Counted from the first letter of the stretch, positions 1-6,297 are shown. The stretch: 7,321 nt of DNA from Cyanobacteriota bacterium (GCA_027483425.1 JAIXUR010000295.1:1-7321), one strand, 5' to 3'. Notes: a model not told the origin generated them from the letters alone. Numbers and translations: made by a program.

Positions 1-34
1 CCAAGCCAAGCCCCCTCAGCCCAGAGAAACGCCC

Positions 35-295
35 CTAGCGCTTGCCCTCAAACGTCTGATACCACAGCCAGTTGCCCGCCACCGTTAGGATCAGGGCCAG
101 ACCACCGCCACCCCAGCCGAGGGCCGGCTTGTAGCCGCTCAGAGCCAGAGTGGCCATCCAACGATGGGTGAGATCGCTAGCCACCAGCCCATCGGCGATC
201 GCAGGAAAGAGGTACATCAAGGCCGCTCCCACGATCAGCCAACCCACCATGGAGGCCAGGAGAAACCAGGTTTTTGCCATTGATTGACTGCCCAT
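35..295 (-). CDS. Small two-helix membrane protein of unknown function
   Basis: Function unknown; I do not recognise a named family. The 86-residue product has two hydrophobic stretches, about residues 9-31 and 56-79, the second beginning in a glycine-rich run (GWGGGG, 60-65). The short C-terminus ends in basic residues (EGKR), so it is most likely a small inner or thylakoid membrane protein with both ends on one side. I chose the ATG at 295 because a purine-rich AAGGGAG lies about 12 nt upstream and overlaps the TAA stop of pepP. An in-frame ATG at 280 (MAKTWF) is an alternative and would remove five polar residues. It starts 17 nt after pepP, so the two are almost certainly co-transcribed. 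No charged catalytic motif or cysteine is visible. Confidence 0.7.
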   Translation of the reverse strand: MGSQSMAKTWFLLASMVGWLIVGAALMYLFPAIADGLVASDLTHRWMATLALSGYKPALGWGGGGLALILTVAGNWLWYQTFEGKR

Positions 296-312
296 ACTGG
301 TTGTAATCTCCC

Positions 313-1638
313 TTACCGTTCCATCGCCTCTAGGGCCTTGGGCACGGCGGCGGTCAGCACCTCGCAGCCCGTTTCGGTCACCAGCACATCATCTTCAATG
401 CGAATGCCAATGCCCCGCCAGCGATCGTCGATCGGGGGCTGCCCCTCCACCGGCTCGTAGGTGGGCGAGATATAAATACCCGGCTCTACGGTGACCACAT
501 TGCCCACCTCAAAGGGCTTCCAGGTTTTATCGGGGTTGCGCAAAATGCCCGCGTCGTGCACATCTAGGCCCAGGAAGTGGCCCGTGCCGTGCATAAAGAA
601 CGCCTTGTGCTTCTTCTCTTCAATCAGGGTATCCACGGAGCCGTGGAGCAGCCCTAGCTCCACCAGCCCCTCGGTAATGGTGCGGGTGGAGGCATCGTGA
701 AACTCGTTGAAGGGGGCCCCGGGCTTGACGGCGGCGATCGCCCTCAGCTGCGCCTCTAGCACCAGTTCGTACAAAATGCGCTGCTCATCGCTAAAGCGCC
801 CCCCCACCGGAAACGTGCGGGTAATGTCGGCGTTGTAGTAGTCGTAGGCGCAGCCGGCATCAATCAGCAGCAGGTCGCCGTCCTGCATCTGGCAGTTGTT
901 TTCCACGTAGTGCAGAATGCAGGCGTTCACCCCCGAGGCCACAATGGAGGTGTAGGCCGGCCCCATGGCCCCCTCCAGACGAAAAATATGCTCGATTTCA
1001 GCCTGAATTTCGTACTCGTAGCGGCCTGGGCGAGCGATGTCGCGGGCATGGTTGTGGGCCTTAGCGGAAATGGCGATCGCCCGGCGCAGCCGCTCCAGCT
1101 CCTCCGGCGACTTGACCCGGCGCAGGGTCTGCATCATCAGGGTGGCATCTTCCAGGGCCACGGGGCCGGTACCGCGCTTGTAGTAGGTGGCCAACAGGCG
1201 CTGCCAGTGGCGCAGCACCGTGTTGTTCAGGGCCTGGTCATGGCCAAAGTGGTAGTAGAGGCGATCGGCTTTCTCGAGGTACTTGGGCAGATGCTCGTTG
1301 AGTTCAGCGATGGGGTAGACCTCGTCGGCCCCGTACTGCTCCTTGGCCTGGTCGACCCCCACCCGATAGCCCGACCAGGTTTCTTTTTCAGGATCCTTGG
1401 GCCGCACGAAGAGCACAAACCGGTGCTCCTCATGGTGGGGGGCCAGCACCGCCACCGCCGCTGGCTCGTTAAACCCGGTCAGATAGTAAAAGTTGCTGTC
1501 TTGGCGAAAGGGGTAGTCGACGTCATTGTGCATCACCGCCGGGGGGGCGCTGGCAAAGATGGCGGTGCCGCCGCCAATCAATTCCATGACCAGCTGACGG
1601 CGATGGGTGTAGGCGGGGGACATGGCGGAGAGAGACAT
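313..1638 (-). CDS. pepP: Xaa-Pro aminopeptidase (aminopeptidase P, M24B)
   Basis: This is a cytoplasmic dinuclear-metal peptidase (usually Mn) that removes the N-terminal residue from peptides whose second residue is proline. The 441-residue protein has the usual two parts: an N-terminal aminopeptidase-P domain (about 1-150, with MHNDVDYPFRQDSNFYYLTG near 36-55) and a C-terminal pita-bread catalytic domain (about 175-435). All five metal ligands are visible: D260 (LLIDAG), D271 (NADITRTF), H354 (GTGHFLGLDVHD), E385 (VEPGIY) and E415 (IRIEDD). The proton-shuttle histidines are H243 and H361. Length is normal for the family and nothing is broken. The ATG at 1638 is used here; an in-frame ATG at 1623 (MSPAYTHRR) is equally possible and neither has a clear Shine-Dalgarno. 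It lies 31 nt after the metallo-beta-lactamase-fold gene and 17 nt before the small membrane protein. Confidence 0.95.
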   Translation of the reverse strand: MSLSAMSPAYTHRRQLVMELIGGGTAIFASAPPAVMHNDVDYPFRQDSNFYYLTGFNEPAAVAVLAPHHEEHRFVLFVRPKDPEKETWSGYRVGVDQAKEQYGADEVYPIAELNEHLPKYLEKADRLYYHFGHDQALNNTVLRHWQRLLATYYKRGTGPVALEDATLMMQTLRRVKSPEELERLRRAIAISAKAHNHARDIARPGRYEYEIQAEIEHIFRLEGAMGPAYTSIVASGVNACILHYVENNCQMQDGDLLLIDAGCAYDYYNADITRTFPVGGRFSDEQRILYELVLEAQLRAIAAVKPGAPFNEFHDASTRTITEGLVELGLLHGSVDTLIEEKKHKAFFMHGTGHFLGLDVHDAGILRNPDKTWKPFEVGNVVTVEPGIYISPTYEPVEGQPPIDDRWRGIGIRIEDDVLVTETGCEVLTAAVPKALEAMER

Positions 1639-1669
1639 GGGCAGTGACGGAGCTGGGTGGATAACGAGC

Positions 1670-2437
1670 CTAGGCGGTGGGGTACTGGTAAACCTGAATC
1701 CGCATGCCCTGGGTGGGTAGGTCGTTGGGGCGCACCGTCAGGGTACCGCTCGAGGCGCGGGTCACCGGGGTGCCCTGCATCAGCGCCAGAAACTCATCCA
1801 CCGAGGATAGCTCACAGGTATCGCTGGCGGCCGTCGTCAAATACTGAGTGGGAATAATGATCTTAGGCTTGAGGAGTTGCACCGCTTGAACTGCCTCAGC
1901 GGCGTTAAACGCCTTGGGCCCACCCCCCACGGGAACCAGCATGATATCGGGTCGGCCCAGCAAAATTTGTTCTTCGACATCCAACGGCGCGGCGGCTCCG
2001 CCTAGGTTGACGATGGTAACGCCCCCCTGGGTCCACTTCCACACGATGTTGTCGCCAAAGCGACGCCCCCCCTCGCGATCGTGGGGGGTGAGAATGCCCT
2101 GCACCTGGAGATTCTCAAAGTCGTAGACGCCGGGTTCGCTGAGCACGCGGGGTTCGCCGGGCAGATCGTCGAGGTAGCCTTCGTCAAACAGGAGGCTGCT
2201 GATCATCACAATGTCGGCGTCCACCGTCGGAGACGGCAAGCCCTGGGTACAACCAATGGGGCGAAAGGGGTTCACCAAAATCCGCCGCCCACTGCCGGTA
2301 AACAAAAAGGCCATGTGGCCTAGGCTCTTAATGGTGACGCCGCTGGTTTGGGCCTGGGCGGGGCCTAGGGTGGCCCCCAGCCCGAGGGCGGTCCCCAGAC
2401 CAACCCCTGCGTAACCCATTAGTGTTCGCCGTTTCAT
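1670..2437 (-). CDS. Tat-signal metallo-beta-lactamase-fold protein lacking most metal ligands
   Basis: The 255-residue protein begins with a twin-arginine-like signal: MKRRTLMG, a hydrophobic run of small residues, then an AQA cleavage site near residue 29. It is therefore probably exported folded to the periplasm or thylakoid lumen. The rest follows the UlaG-like branch of the metallo-beta-lactamase fold (COG2220 type): GHMAFLF (40-46), RRILVNPF (51-58), ADIVMISS (74-81), TPHD (117-120), IVNLGG (142-147), DIMLVPVGGG (164-173), KPKIIIPTQY (190-199). Where active members carry HxHxDH, this has SLLFDE (81-86); the HxGD aspartate is G147; the late PxHY histidine is Q198. Only D85 and H119 remain, so hydrolase activity is unlikely; binding or structural roles are inference. 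The ATG at 2437 is preferred over a GTG at 2455 because it starts the Tat signal cleanly. Confidence 0.85.
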   Translation of the reverse strand: MKRRTLMGYAGVGLGTALGLGATLGPAQAQTSGVTIKSLGHMAFLFTGSGRRILVNPFRPIGCTQGLPSPTVDADIVMISSLLFDEGYLDDLPGEPRVLSEPGVYDFENLQVQGILTPHDREGGRRFGDNIVWKWTQGGVTIVNLGGAAAPLDVEEQILLGRPDIMLVPVGGGPKAFNAAEAVQAVQLLKPKIIIPTQYLTTAASDTCELSSVDEFLALMQGTPVTRASSGTLTVRPNDLPTQGMRIQVYQYPTA

Positions 2438-2557
2438 CGGTTCTCTTACTCCCACACGGTACGGATAGCCTTGGCTAGATTAGTTTAGACCGCGAACGGC
2501 CGATTCGACCCTTGACTTGGGCCAGTCGTGGCGAATCGAGGCCCACTCCACAGGTCA

Positions 2558-2585
2558 CACCCCAGGGGTGAGTCTGGCTCATCCC
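2558..2585. other. Two overlapping dyads between crtI and the MBL-fold gene
   Basis: The 173-bp gap between the crtI stop and the MBL-fold start holds two inverted repeats that share one arm. CACCCC (2558-2563) pairs with GGGGTG (2565-2570) around a single base. GGGGTGAG (2565-2572) can instead pair with CTCATCCC (2578-2585), with one wobble on the plus strand or one A-C mismatch on the minus strand. A third, looser pair is CGATTCG (2501-2507) and CGAATCG (2532-2538). No run of T follows, so a classical Rho-independent terminator is not supported. The region may hold the crtI 3' end and the MBL promoter, but I see no convincing -35/-10 pair. Confidence 0.25.
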
Positions 2586-2610
2586 TAGGGCGATCGCCAT
2601 CTAGAATCCC

Positions 2611-4254
2611 CTAACGATAGCTGAGTTCGGGGCTGGCCTTACCGCTCACCACCTCATCGGGCACCGCGAAGTCTTCCGCCACCAGGCGGGCCGTCATTTT
2701 GGCCGACATCATCACACTGGGGGTGCCCGCACCGGGCTGGGTGCCTGCCCCCACCAGGTACAGACCGCCGATGTCTTCACTGCGATTGTGGGGCCTAAAG
2801 AAGGCCGACTGCACCAGCAGCGGTTCAACCCCAAAGGCATTGCCCAGATAGGCATCCAGGGTGTGCTCAAAATAGTCGGGGGTGATGTAGCTCTGGCACA
2901 CCAGCCGCTCCTTCAGGTTGGGCAGGTAGCCGCGCTCGTCGAGGAAGGTAAAGACCACATCCATTAGGCGATCGCCCACCTCGGCCCAGTCAATGCCCGA
3001 ACCATTGTGGGGCACCGGTAGTAGGGTATAGGCCGCGTGGTGGCCCGGCGGTGCCAGGGACGGATCGGTCAGGGTGGGGATGTGAATGTACTGGGAGAAG
3101 TCGTCGGAGAGCACCTTGCGGCCAAAAATATCCTTCAGTAGCCCTTCATAGCGAGGGCCCAGAATAATGGTGTGGTGGCGCAGCTTATCGTTTTCTTTGC
3201 CGTCGGCCTTAAAGCCAAAGTAGATCACAAACAGCGACATCGACTGCTGAGTCAGCTTGACCCGCAGGTCGCTATTCCAAAACCGATATTTGGGCTCGAT
3301 CAGCTTGCCGTAGGTGGTGGCCCAGTCGGCGTTAGAGACCACCAGATCGGCCGCCATGACCGTGCCGTCGGCGAGGGTGACGCCCGTCACCACTTTTTTG
3401 CCGCTCTCGCGGCTGACGTTAATTTGGCTAACCGGAGCGTTGTAGGCGATCGCACCGCCCAGCTCCTCAAACTTTTTCACAAAGCCCTGCACCAGGGCAC
3501 CCGTGCCACCCATGGCAAAGTGAATGCCCCAGGTCTTTTCCACGAAGTGGATCATGGCGTAGATGGCGGGCACGGAGAGGGGGTTGCCGCCCACCAGCAG
3601 GGTCTCGAAGCTAAACACCTGGCGCAGCTTGTCGCTCTTAAAGTATTTGCTGCTAAAGCGAAACAGGTTGCGGACCGCACCTAGTTTCAGCAGGTCGGGG
3701 GCCACCTTGAGCATGGAGCCCACGGTGCCAAAGTGGGTATAGCCCAGCTCTAAAAAGCCCCGCTCAAAAATAGCTCTCGAGGCCTCGTGGAAGCGCTCGT
3801 AGCCCTCCAGATCCCCCGGCTCGCCCAGTTCTTCGATCTGCTGGCGGGTGTGCTCGGGGTCACCGTCGTAGTCAAAAAACGTCCCGTCGTCAAAGTAAAT
3901 GCGGTAGAAGGGCAGGATAGGGACGATCTGTACGTAGCGGCTGGTGTTGGGGCCACCCGAAATGCCGTCCTTGATCCGCTTGCTCTCATCCACAATTTCG
4001 GTCGGGAAGTCATCGGCGGTCAGGTCGGCGCGATCGCGCCCTAGGGCAAACAATTCCTCAATAAAGTGGGGCACCGTAATCACCGTCGGCCCCATGTCAA
4101 AGGTAAAGCCATCGGTTCGCCGCACGTAGGCCCTGCCGCCAGGGGCATCTAGCTTCTCAACAATGGTGGTGTCAAACCCCAGGCTTTGCAGGCGAATGCC
4201 CATGGACAACCCACCGATGCCAGCCCCAATCACGATCGCCTGCTTCCGGCCCAT
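2611..4254 (-). CDS. crtI: CrtI-type phytoene desaturase (FAD-dependent)
   Basis: This family introduces double bonds into phytoene, usually through to lycopene, as a membrane-associated flavoenzyme. The 547-residue protein has the N-terminal dinucleotide-binding loop GAGIGG (10-15), an acidic residue at E33 for ribose binding, and PGGRA (38-42). CrtI landmarks follow in order: FDMGPTVIT (52-60), FYRIYFDDGTFFDYDG (116-131), GGTGALVQG (249-257), TDPSLAPPGHHAAY (396-409), QSAFFRPHNRSEDI (482-495) and the C-terminal FAD motif LVGAGTQPGAG (500-510). About 25 extra residues near 85-110 account for most of the excess over the usual ~490-500. From memory the Deinococcus enzyme has the same insertion and about the same length. 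A strong Shine-Dalgarno fixes the start. Substrate and number of desaturation steps cannot be read from sequence; a related desaturase of the CrtD/CrtN kind is the alternative. Confidence 0.85.
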   Translation of the reverse strand: MGRKQAIVIGAGIGGLSMGIRLQSLGFDTTIVEKLDAPGGRAYVRRTDGFTFDMGPTVITVPHFIEELFALGRDRADLTADDFPTEIVDESKRIKDGISGGPNTSRYVQIVPILPFYRIYFDDGTFFDYDGDPEHTRQQIEELGEPGDLEGYERFHEASRAIFERGFLELGYTHFGTVGSMLKVAPDLLKLGAVRNLFRFSSKYFKSDKLRQVFSFETLLVGGNPLSVPAIYAMIHFVEKTWGIHFAMGGTGALVQGFVKKFEELGGAIAYNAPVSQINVSRESGKKVVTGVTLADGTVMAADLVVSNADWATTYGKLIEPKYRFWNSDLRVKLTQQSMSLFVIYFGFKADGKENDKLRHHTIILGPRYEGLLKDIFGRKVLSDDFSQYIHIPTLTDPSLAPPGHHAAYTLLPVPHNGSGIDWAEVGDRLMDVVFTFLDERGYLPNLKERLVCQSYITPDYFEHTLDAYLGNAFGVEPLLVQSAFFRPHNRSEDIGGLYLVGAGTQPGAGTPSVMMSAKMTARLVAEDFAVPDEVVSGKASPELSYR

Positions 4255-4260
4255 GCTCGA

Positions 4261-4266
4261 CTCCTG
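4261..4266 (-). promoter_or_regulatory. Strong Shine-Dalgarno sequence for crtI
   Basis: The minus strand reads CAGGAG, then six bases, then the crtI ATG at 4254. It is the clearest ribosome-binding site in the window and fixes the crtI start. Most other genes here have weak or no Shine-Dalgarno. The 40 bases further upstream (about 4267-4306) are unusually AT-rich for this DNA and contain TAAGAT and TATTAA on the minus strand, so a promoter is likely there, but no matching -35 box is evident. Confidence 0.7.
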
Positions 4267-4387
4267 ATAGAACTGTTACAAAGGTTAATAACTACTTCAT
4301 ATCTTACAGCCCCTGGCTACCCCTGGCTCTCCACCAAGGGCCTAACTCCGCGATCGCCCGGCTGAGAGTGCTCCCTTGATGCCTCAC

Positions 4388-4403
4388 CAGGGCGCAAGCC
4401 CTG
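4388..4403. terminator. Perfect hairpin between the Uma2 gene and crtI
   Basis: CAGGGC (4388-4393) and GCCCTG (4398-4403) form a perfect 6-bp GC-rich stem. The loop is GCAA read on the plus strand and TTGC on the minus strand. It lies about 40 nt after the Uma2 stop, where a terminator would sit, but no T-run follows on either strand. It could equally be a copy of a dispersed palindromic repeat: GC-rich blocks of the type GGGCGCAAGCCC are common between cyanobacterial genes (recalled, not checked). The rest of the 190-bp gap holds a HIP1 site at 4350-4357 and the crtI leader. Confidence 0.4.
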
Positions 4404-4444
4404 CACCCCTACCGGGGGGGTATTGTCTTCTCCGGGAATCTCCC

Positions 4445-5023
4445 CTACGGTCTCCGGATCCCAAAGAGAGGGGCCACCGCACAGGCAAACCCAGGTAGCA
4501 GCGGCGAGGTAATGGCATCCTGAGCTAGCAATGTGGCGACTAGAGTAAGCTGAGCCTGCTCACGGCGGTAGACTTCTACCCGCTGGGCCATCCGGTCTAC
4601 AATCCAGTATTCCTCCACACCCTGAATCGAGTAGAGCTTGAGTTTGGCAGAACGATCGCGATCTTCGTTAGCCTTGCCCGGAGACAGCACCTCTACCACC
4701 AACTCTGGCGCACCCTTAAAATGACCCGCCTCATCCTGAATTTGGGCGATCCGGTCGTGGCTGCCCCACACCACGTCAGGCGATACATTATCGGCGTCTG
4801 AAAAAATCAGACCCGGCATAATCGAGGCTTCACCGAGGCCAGAGCTAACCGCCCACTGATCCAGAGCTGCAAAAATGCGGCCAGCCAGCTGTTGATGCTT
4901 ATGGTGGGGCGATCGCGTCACAAATAACTCCCCGTCAACGATCTCGTAGCGAACCCACTCGTTGTCAGGCAGCGCTTCGATATCTTGAGTTGTCCAGCGA
5001 ACCGGGCTGGTGGTAGGGCTCAT
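4445..5023 (-). CDS. Uma2-family (DUF820) putative restriction-endonuclease-like protein
   Basis: This 192-residue protein belongs to the Uma2/DUF820 family, a PD-(D/E)XK nuclease-fold group present in many copies in filamentous cyanobacteria. Its biological role is not established. The family pattern is complete: YEIVDGEL (26-33), a histidine-rich segment PHHKHQQLAG (39-48), VSPDVVW (80-86) with the likely catalytic D83, PELVVEVLSP (106-115) with E111, then the basic helix DRDRSAKLKLYSIQGVEEYW (121-140) with candidate catalytic lysines K127 and K129, and IVD (141-143). Length is typical and no residue of the pattern is missing. The ATG at 5023 has only a weak upstream purine stretch. It sits alone between trpG (71-nt gap) and crtI (190-nt gap), consistent with an independent accessory gene placed among housekeeping genes. 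Confidence 0.9.
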   Translation of the reverse strand: MSPTTSPVRWTTQDIEALPDNEWVRYEIVDGELFVTRSPHHKHQQLAGRIFAALDQWAVSSGLGEASIMPGLIFSDADNVSPDVVWGSHDRIAQIQDEAGHFKGAPELVVEVLSPGKANEDRDRSAKLKLYSIQGVEEYWIVDRMAQRVEVYRREQAQLTLVATLLAQDAITSPLLPGFACAVAPLFGIRRP

Positions 5024-5055
5024 GGCTAGGAGACCTAGGTCGGACTATGGTTTTT

Positions 5056-5061
5056 ATTGTA
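5056..5061 (-). promoter_or_regulatory. Candidate -10 box for the Uma2 gene
   Basis: The 71-bp gap between trpG and the Uma2 gene reads TACAAT on the minus strand, followed by AAAAACC, 32 nt before the Uma2 ATG. The spacing suits a short-leader promoter. The hexamer 17 bp upstream (TCACCT) is a poor -35. A perfect 8-bp palindrome, ACCTAGGT at 5033-5040, lies between the candidate and the start codon and could be an operator or just one of the many CCTAGG sites here. Confidence 0.3.
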
Positions 5062-5094
5062 GGCCAGGCGCATGCAGCAGGTGAGCATTCCGCT

Positions 5095-5700
5095 TCAGAC
5101 CACCACCGGCACCGGCAGCGACACCAAAAAATTCCGCAAAATTTGCAGCCCCGACTCGGTGAGAATGCTCTCGGGATGAAACTGCACCCCCTGAATATGG
5201 GGGTAGTCGCGGTGCTGCACGCCCATAATGGTGCCATCTTCCACCCAGGCGGTAATGTCTAATACAGCGGGGCAGGTGGGGCGATCGATCACCAGACTGT
5301 GGTAGCGGGTGGCCAGGAAGGGATTGGCTAGGCCCGCAAACACCCCTTGGCCGGTGTGGTGAATCGGCGAGGTCTTGCCATGCATGAGTTCGGGGGCCCG
5401 CACGACCTCACCGCCAAACACCTGCCCCATGCTCTGATGCCCCAGACACACCCCTAGGATCGGGATGGTAGGGCCGAGCGCTTGAATCACCGCCAGGGAA
5501 ACCCCCGAATCGTCGGGGGTGCCGGGGCCGGGCGAAATCACGATGCCGTCGGGCTGGAGAGCAGCGATTTGCTCGAGGGTAATCTCATCATTGCGAAACA
5601 CCCGCAGATCAGCCGCCACGGGCAACTCGGCGCCCAGTTCGCCCAGGTACTGCACCAGGTTGTAGGTAAAGCTGTCGTAGTTATCAATAACTAAAATCAT
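5095..5700 (-). CDS. trpG: Anthranilate/aminodeoxychorismate synthase component II (glutamine amidotransferase)
   Basis: This cytoplasmic class-I glutamine amidotransferase releases ammonia from glutamine for the chorismate-binding partner (TrpE for tryptophan, PabB for folate). Many bacteria use one such subunit for both. The 201-residue protein has the full family pattern: DNYDSFTYNLVQYL (6-19), ISPGPGTPDDSG (55-66), the nucleophile C85 in GVCLGHQ (83-89), HGKTSPIHH (107-115), RYHSLVI (132-138), and the catalytic H175 and E177 in QFHPES (174-178 region). No trpE, pabB or other trp gene is in the window, so trpG versus pabA cannot be settled. It follows dgkA after 60 nt. The start at 5700 is fixed by the conserved N-terminus MILVIDNYDSF. 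It has no Shine-Dalgarno; instead the start lies inside a four-copy 14-bp tandem repeat. Confidence 0.95.
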   Translation of the reverse strand: MILVIDNYDSFTYNLVQYLGELGAELPVAADLRVFRNDEITLEQIAALQPDGIVISPGPGTPDDSGVSLAVIQALGPTIPILGVCLGHQSMGQVFGGEVVRAPELMHGKTSPIHHTGQGVFAGLANPFLATRYHSLVIDRPTCPAVLDITAWVEDGTIMGVQHRDYPHIQGVQFHPESILTESGLQILRNFLVSLPVPVVV

Positions 5701-5745
5701 GGGACTAAAATCATGGGGCTACCATCACGGGGCTAAAGTCATGGC
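5690..5745 (-). repeat. Four-copy 14-bp tandem repeat spanning the trpG start codon
   Basis: Four contiguous 14-bp units. Units 5690-5703 and 5704-5717 are identical (plus strand ACTAAAATCATGGG). Unit 5718-5731 matches 10 of 14 and unit 5732-5745 matches 11 of 14. On the minus strand each unit carries a start codon, and the 5690 unit holds the trpG ATG. Because the period is 14, each upstream start opens a frame of five sense codons ending in TGA that overlaps the next start by four bases: ATG at 5742 to TGA at 5725, GTG at 5728 to TGA at 5711, ATG at 5714 to TGA at 5697, then trpG at 5700. The dgkA stop is 18 nt before the first of these. Confidence 0.9.
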
Positions 5746-5760
5746 CGAAGCGGGCAAGGG

Positions 5761-6225
5761 CTAAAAAAGCTGGGGTTCTAGGAGCTGCCACAGGGGCGGC
5801 AGCAGCAAGCAGGCGGCGACCGATAGGGAAATAAAGGCAGAAATTAGCACAGCGGCGGCGGCACAGTCTTTGGCGATCTTCGCAAGCTCGTGGTAGGTCT
5901 GCTCCACCGCTAGGTCAACCACCGACTCTAGGGCCGTATTGATCAGCTCCATGGTCAACACCACACCGCAGGTGAGAATAATCACCGCCGTTTCGACCGG
6001 GGTCAGGCTGAGGGCGATCGCCAGACTGACCGCCAGGCTACCCACCACCACATGGATACGAAAGTTGCGCTGGGTGCGAAAGGCGTAGGCTACCCCCTGC
6101 CAGGCGTACTTAAAACTCACCAGGAGGTTCGTGGCCACCTGCCAGGAGAGCGTACGGTCAACGGGGGCTAAATCGGCTGGGGGGACTGGCACCACCGTCT
6201 CAGAATTTTCGCTGTAGAGGGTCAT
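5761..6225 (-). CDS. dgkA: Diacylglycerol kinase family protein (DgkA/undecaprenol kinase type)
   Basis: This small integral membrane lipid kinase phosphorylates diacylglycerol or undecaprenol with ATP; which one applies in cyanobacteria is not decided by sequence. The 154-residue protein has an N-terminal polar extension (about 1-45), then the kinase core: RNFRIH (53-58), first membrane helix about 58-75, ELINTALE (93-100) with the catalytic-site glutamates E93 and E100, D104, H112, and AKIAKDCAAAAVL (115-127) with K119 and D120, and a last helix about 122-146. All family residues are present. I chose the ATG at 6225; an in-frame TTG at 6255 would add ten residues but is a weaker start. Neither has a Shine-Dalgarno. 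It lies 72 nt after ybeY and 60 nt before trpG; ybeY-dgkA adjacency is also known in Bacillus. Confidence 0.92.
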   Translation of the reverse strand: MTLYSENSETVVPVPPADLAPVDRTLSWQVATNLLVSFKYAWQGVAYAFRTQRNFRIHVVVGSLAVSLAIALSLTPVETAVIILTCGVVLTMELINTALESVVDLAVEQTYHELAKIAKDCAAAAVLISAFISLSVAACLLLPPLWQLLEPQLF

Positions 6226-6264
6226 AGATAGTCTTAACAAGAAGCGATTCAGCAATAGGCCCCT

Positions 6265-6287
6265 ATACCGTACCGCGGAGCCGGTAT
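6265..6287. other. Small inverted repeat between ybeY and dgkA
   Basis: ATACCG (6265-6270) and CGGTAT (6282-6287) are inverted copies with an 11-nt spacer that contains the palindrome CCGCGG. TACCG is repeated at 6271-6275, allowing an alternative 5-bp stem with a 6-nt loop. It lies in the 72-bp gap between the two genes. It has no T-run, so it may be an RNA-processing or stability element, or chance. Confidence 0.25.
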
Positions 6288-6297
6288 CAGGGATAAT

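Larger units (their letters stand above)
195..6021. repeat. Dispersed HIP1 octamers (GCGATCGC)
   Basis: Perfect GCGATCGC copies start at 195, 734, 1073, 2590, 2968, 3446, 4030, 4350, 4909 and 6014 (counted by eye). Eight are inside genes and two are in gaps (2590, 4350). This density is the hallmark of cyanobacterial HIP1 and is the main clue to the host. Three copies lie in crtI, so that gene is compositionally adapted to the genome. Confidence 0.95.

Noticed and set aside
910..1647. 245-codon open frame on the plus strand, antisense to pepP
   Set aside because: It lies wholly opposite a well-conserved pepP, its product has no recognisable motif, and long antisense frames are expected in GC-rich DNA.
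3172..3684. 170-codon open frame on the plus strand, antisense to crtI
   Set aside because: It is a shadow of crtI codon usage with a low-complexity product and no recognisable domain.
4350..4403. TPP riboswitch suggested by GGCTGAGAG followed by TTGATGCC on the plus strand
   Set aside because: The second conserved half (ACCTGAT...GGGTAATGCC...GCGTAGGGA type) is absent, and no plus-strand gene follows.
4965..5237. 90-codon frame overlapping trpG and the Uma2 gene
   Set aside because: It overlaps the conserved ends of two real genes in a different frame and has a cysteine- and arginine-rich shadow-like composition.
5690..5745. CRISPR-like array
   Set aside because: The 14-bp units are directly adjacent with no spacers and diverge in two copies, so this is a simple tandem repeat.
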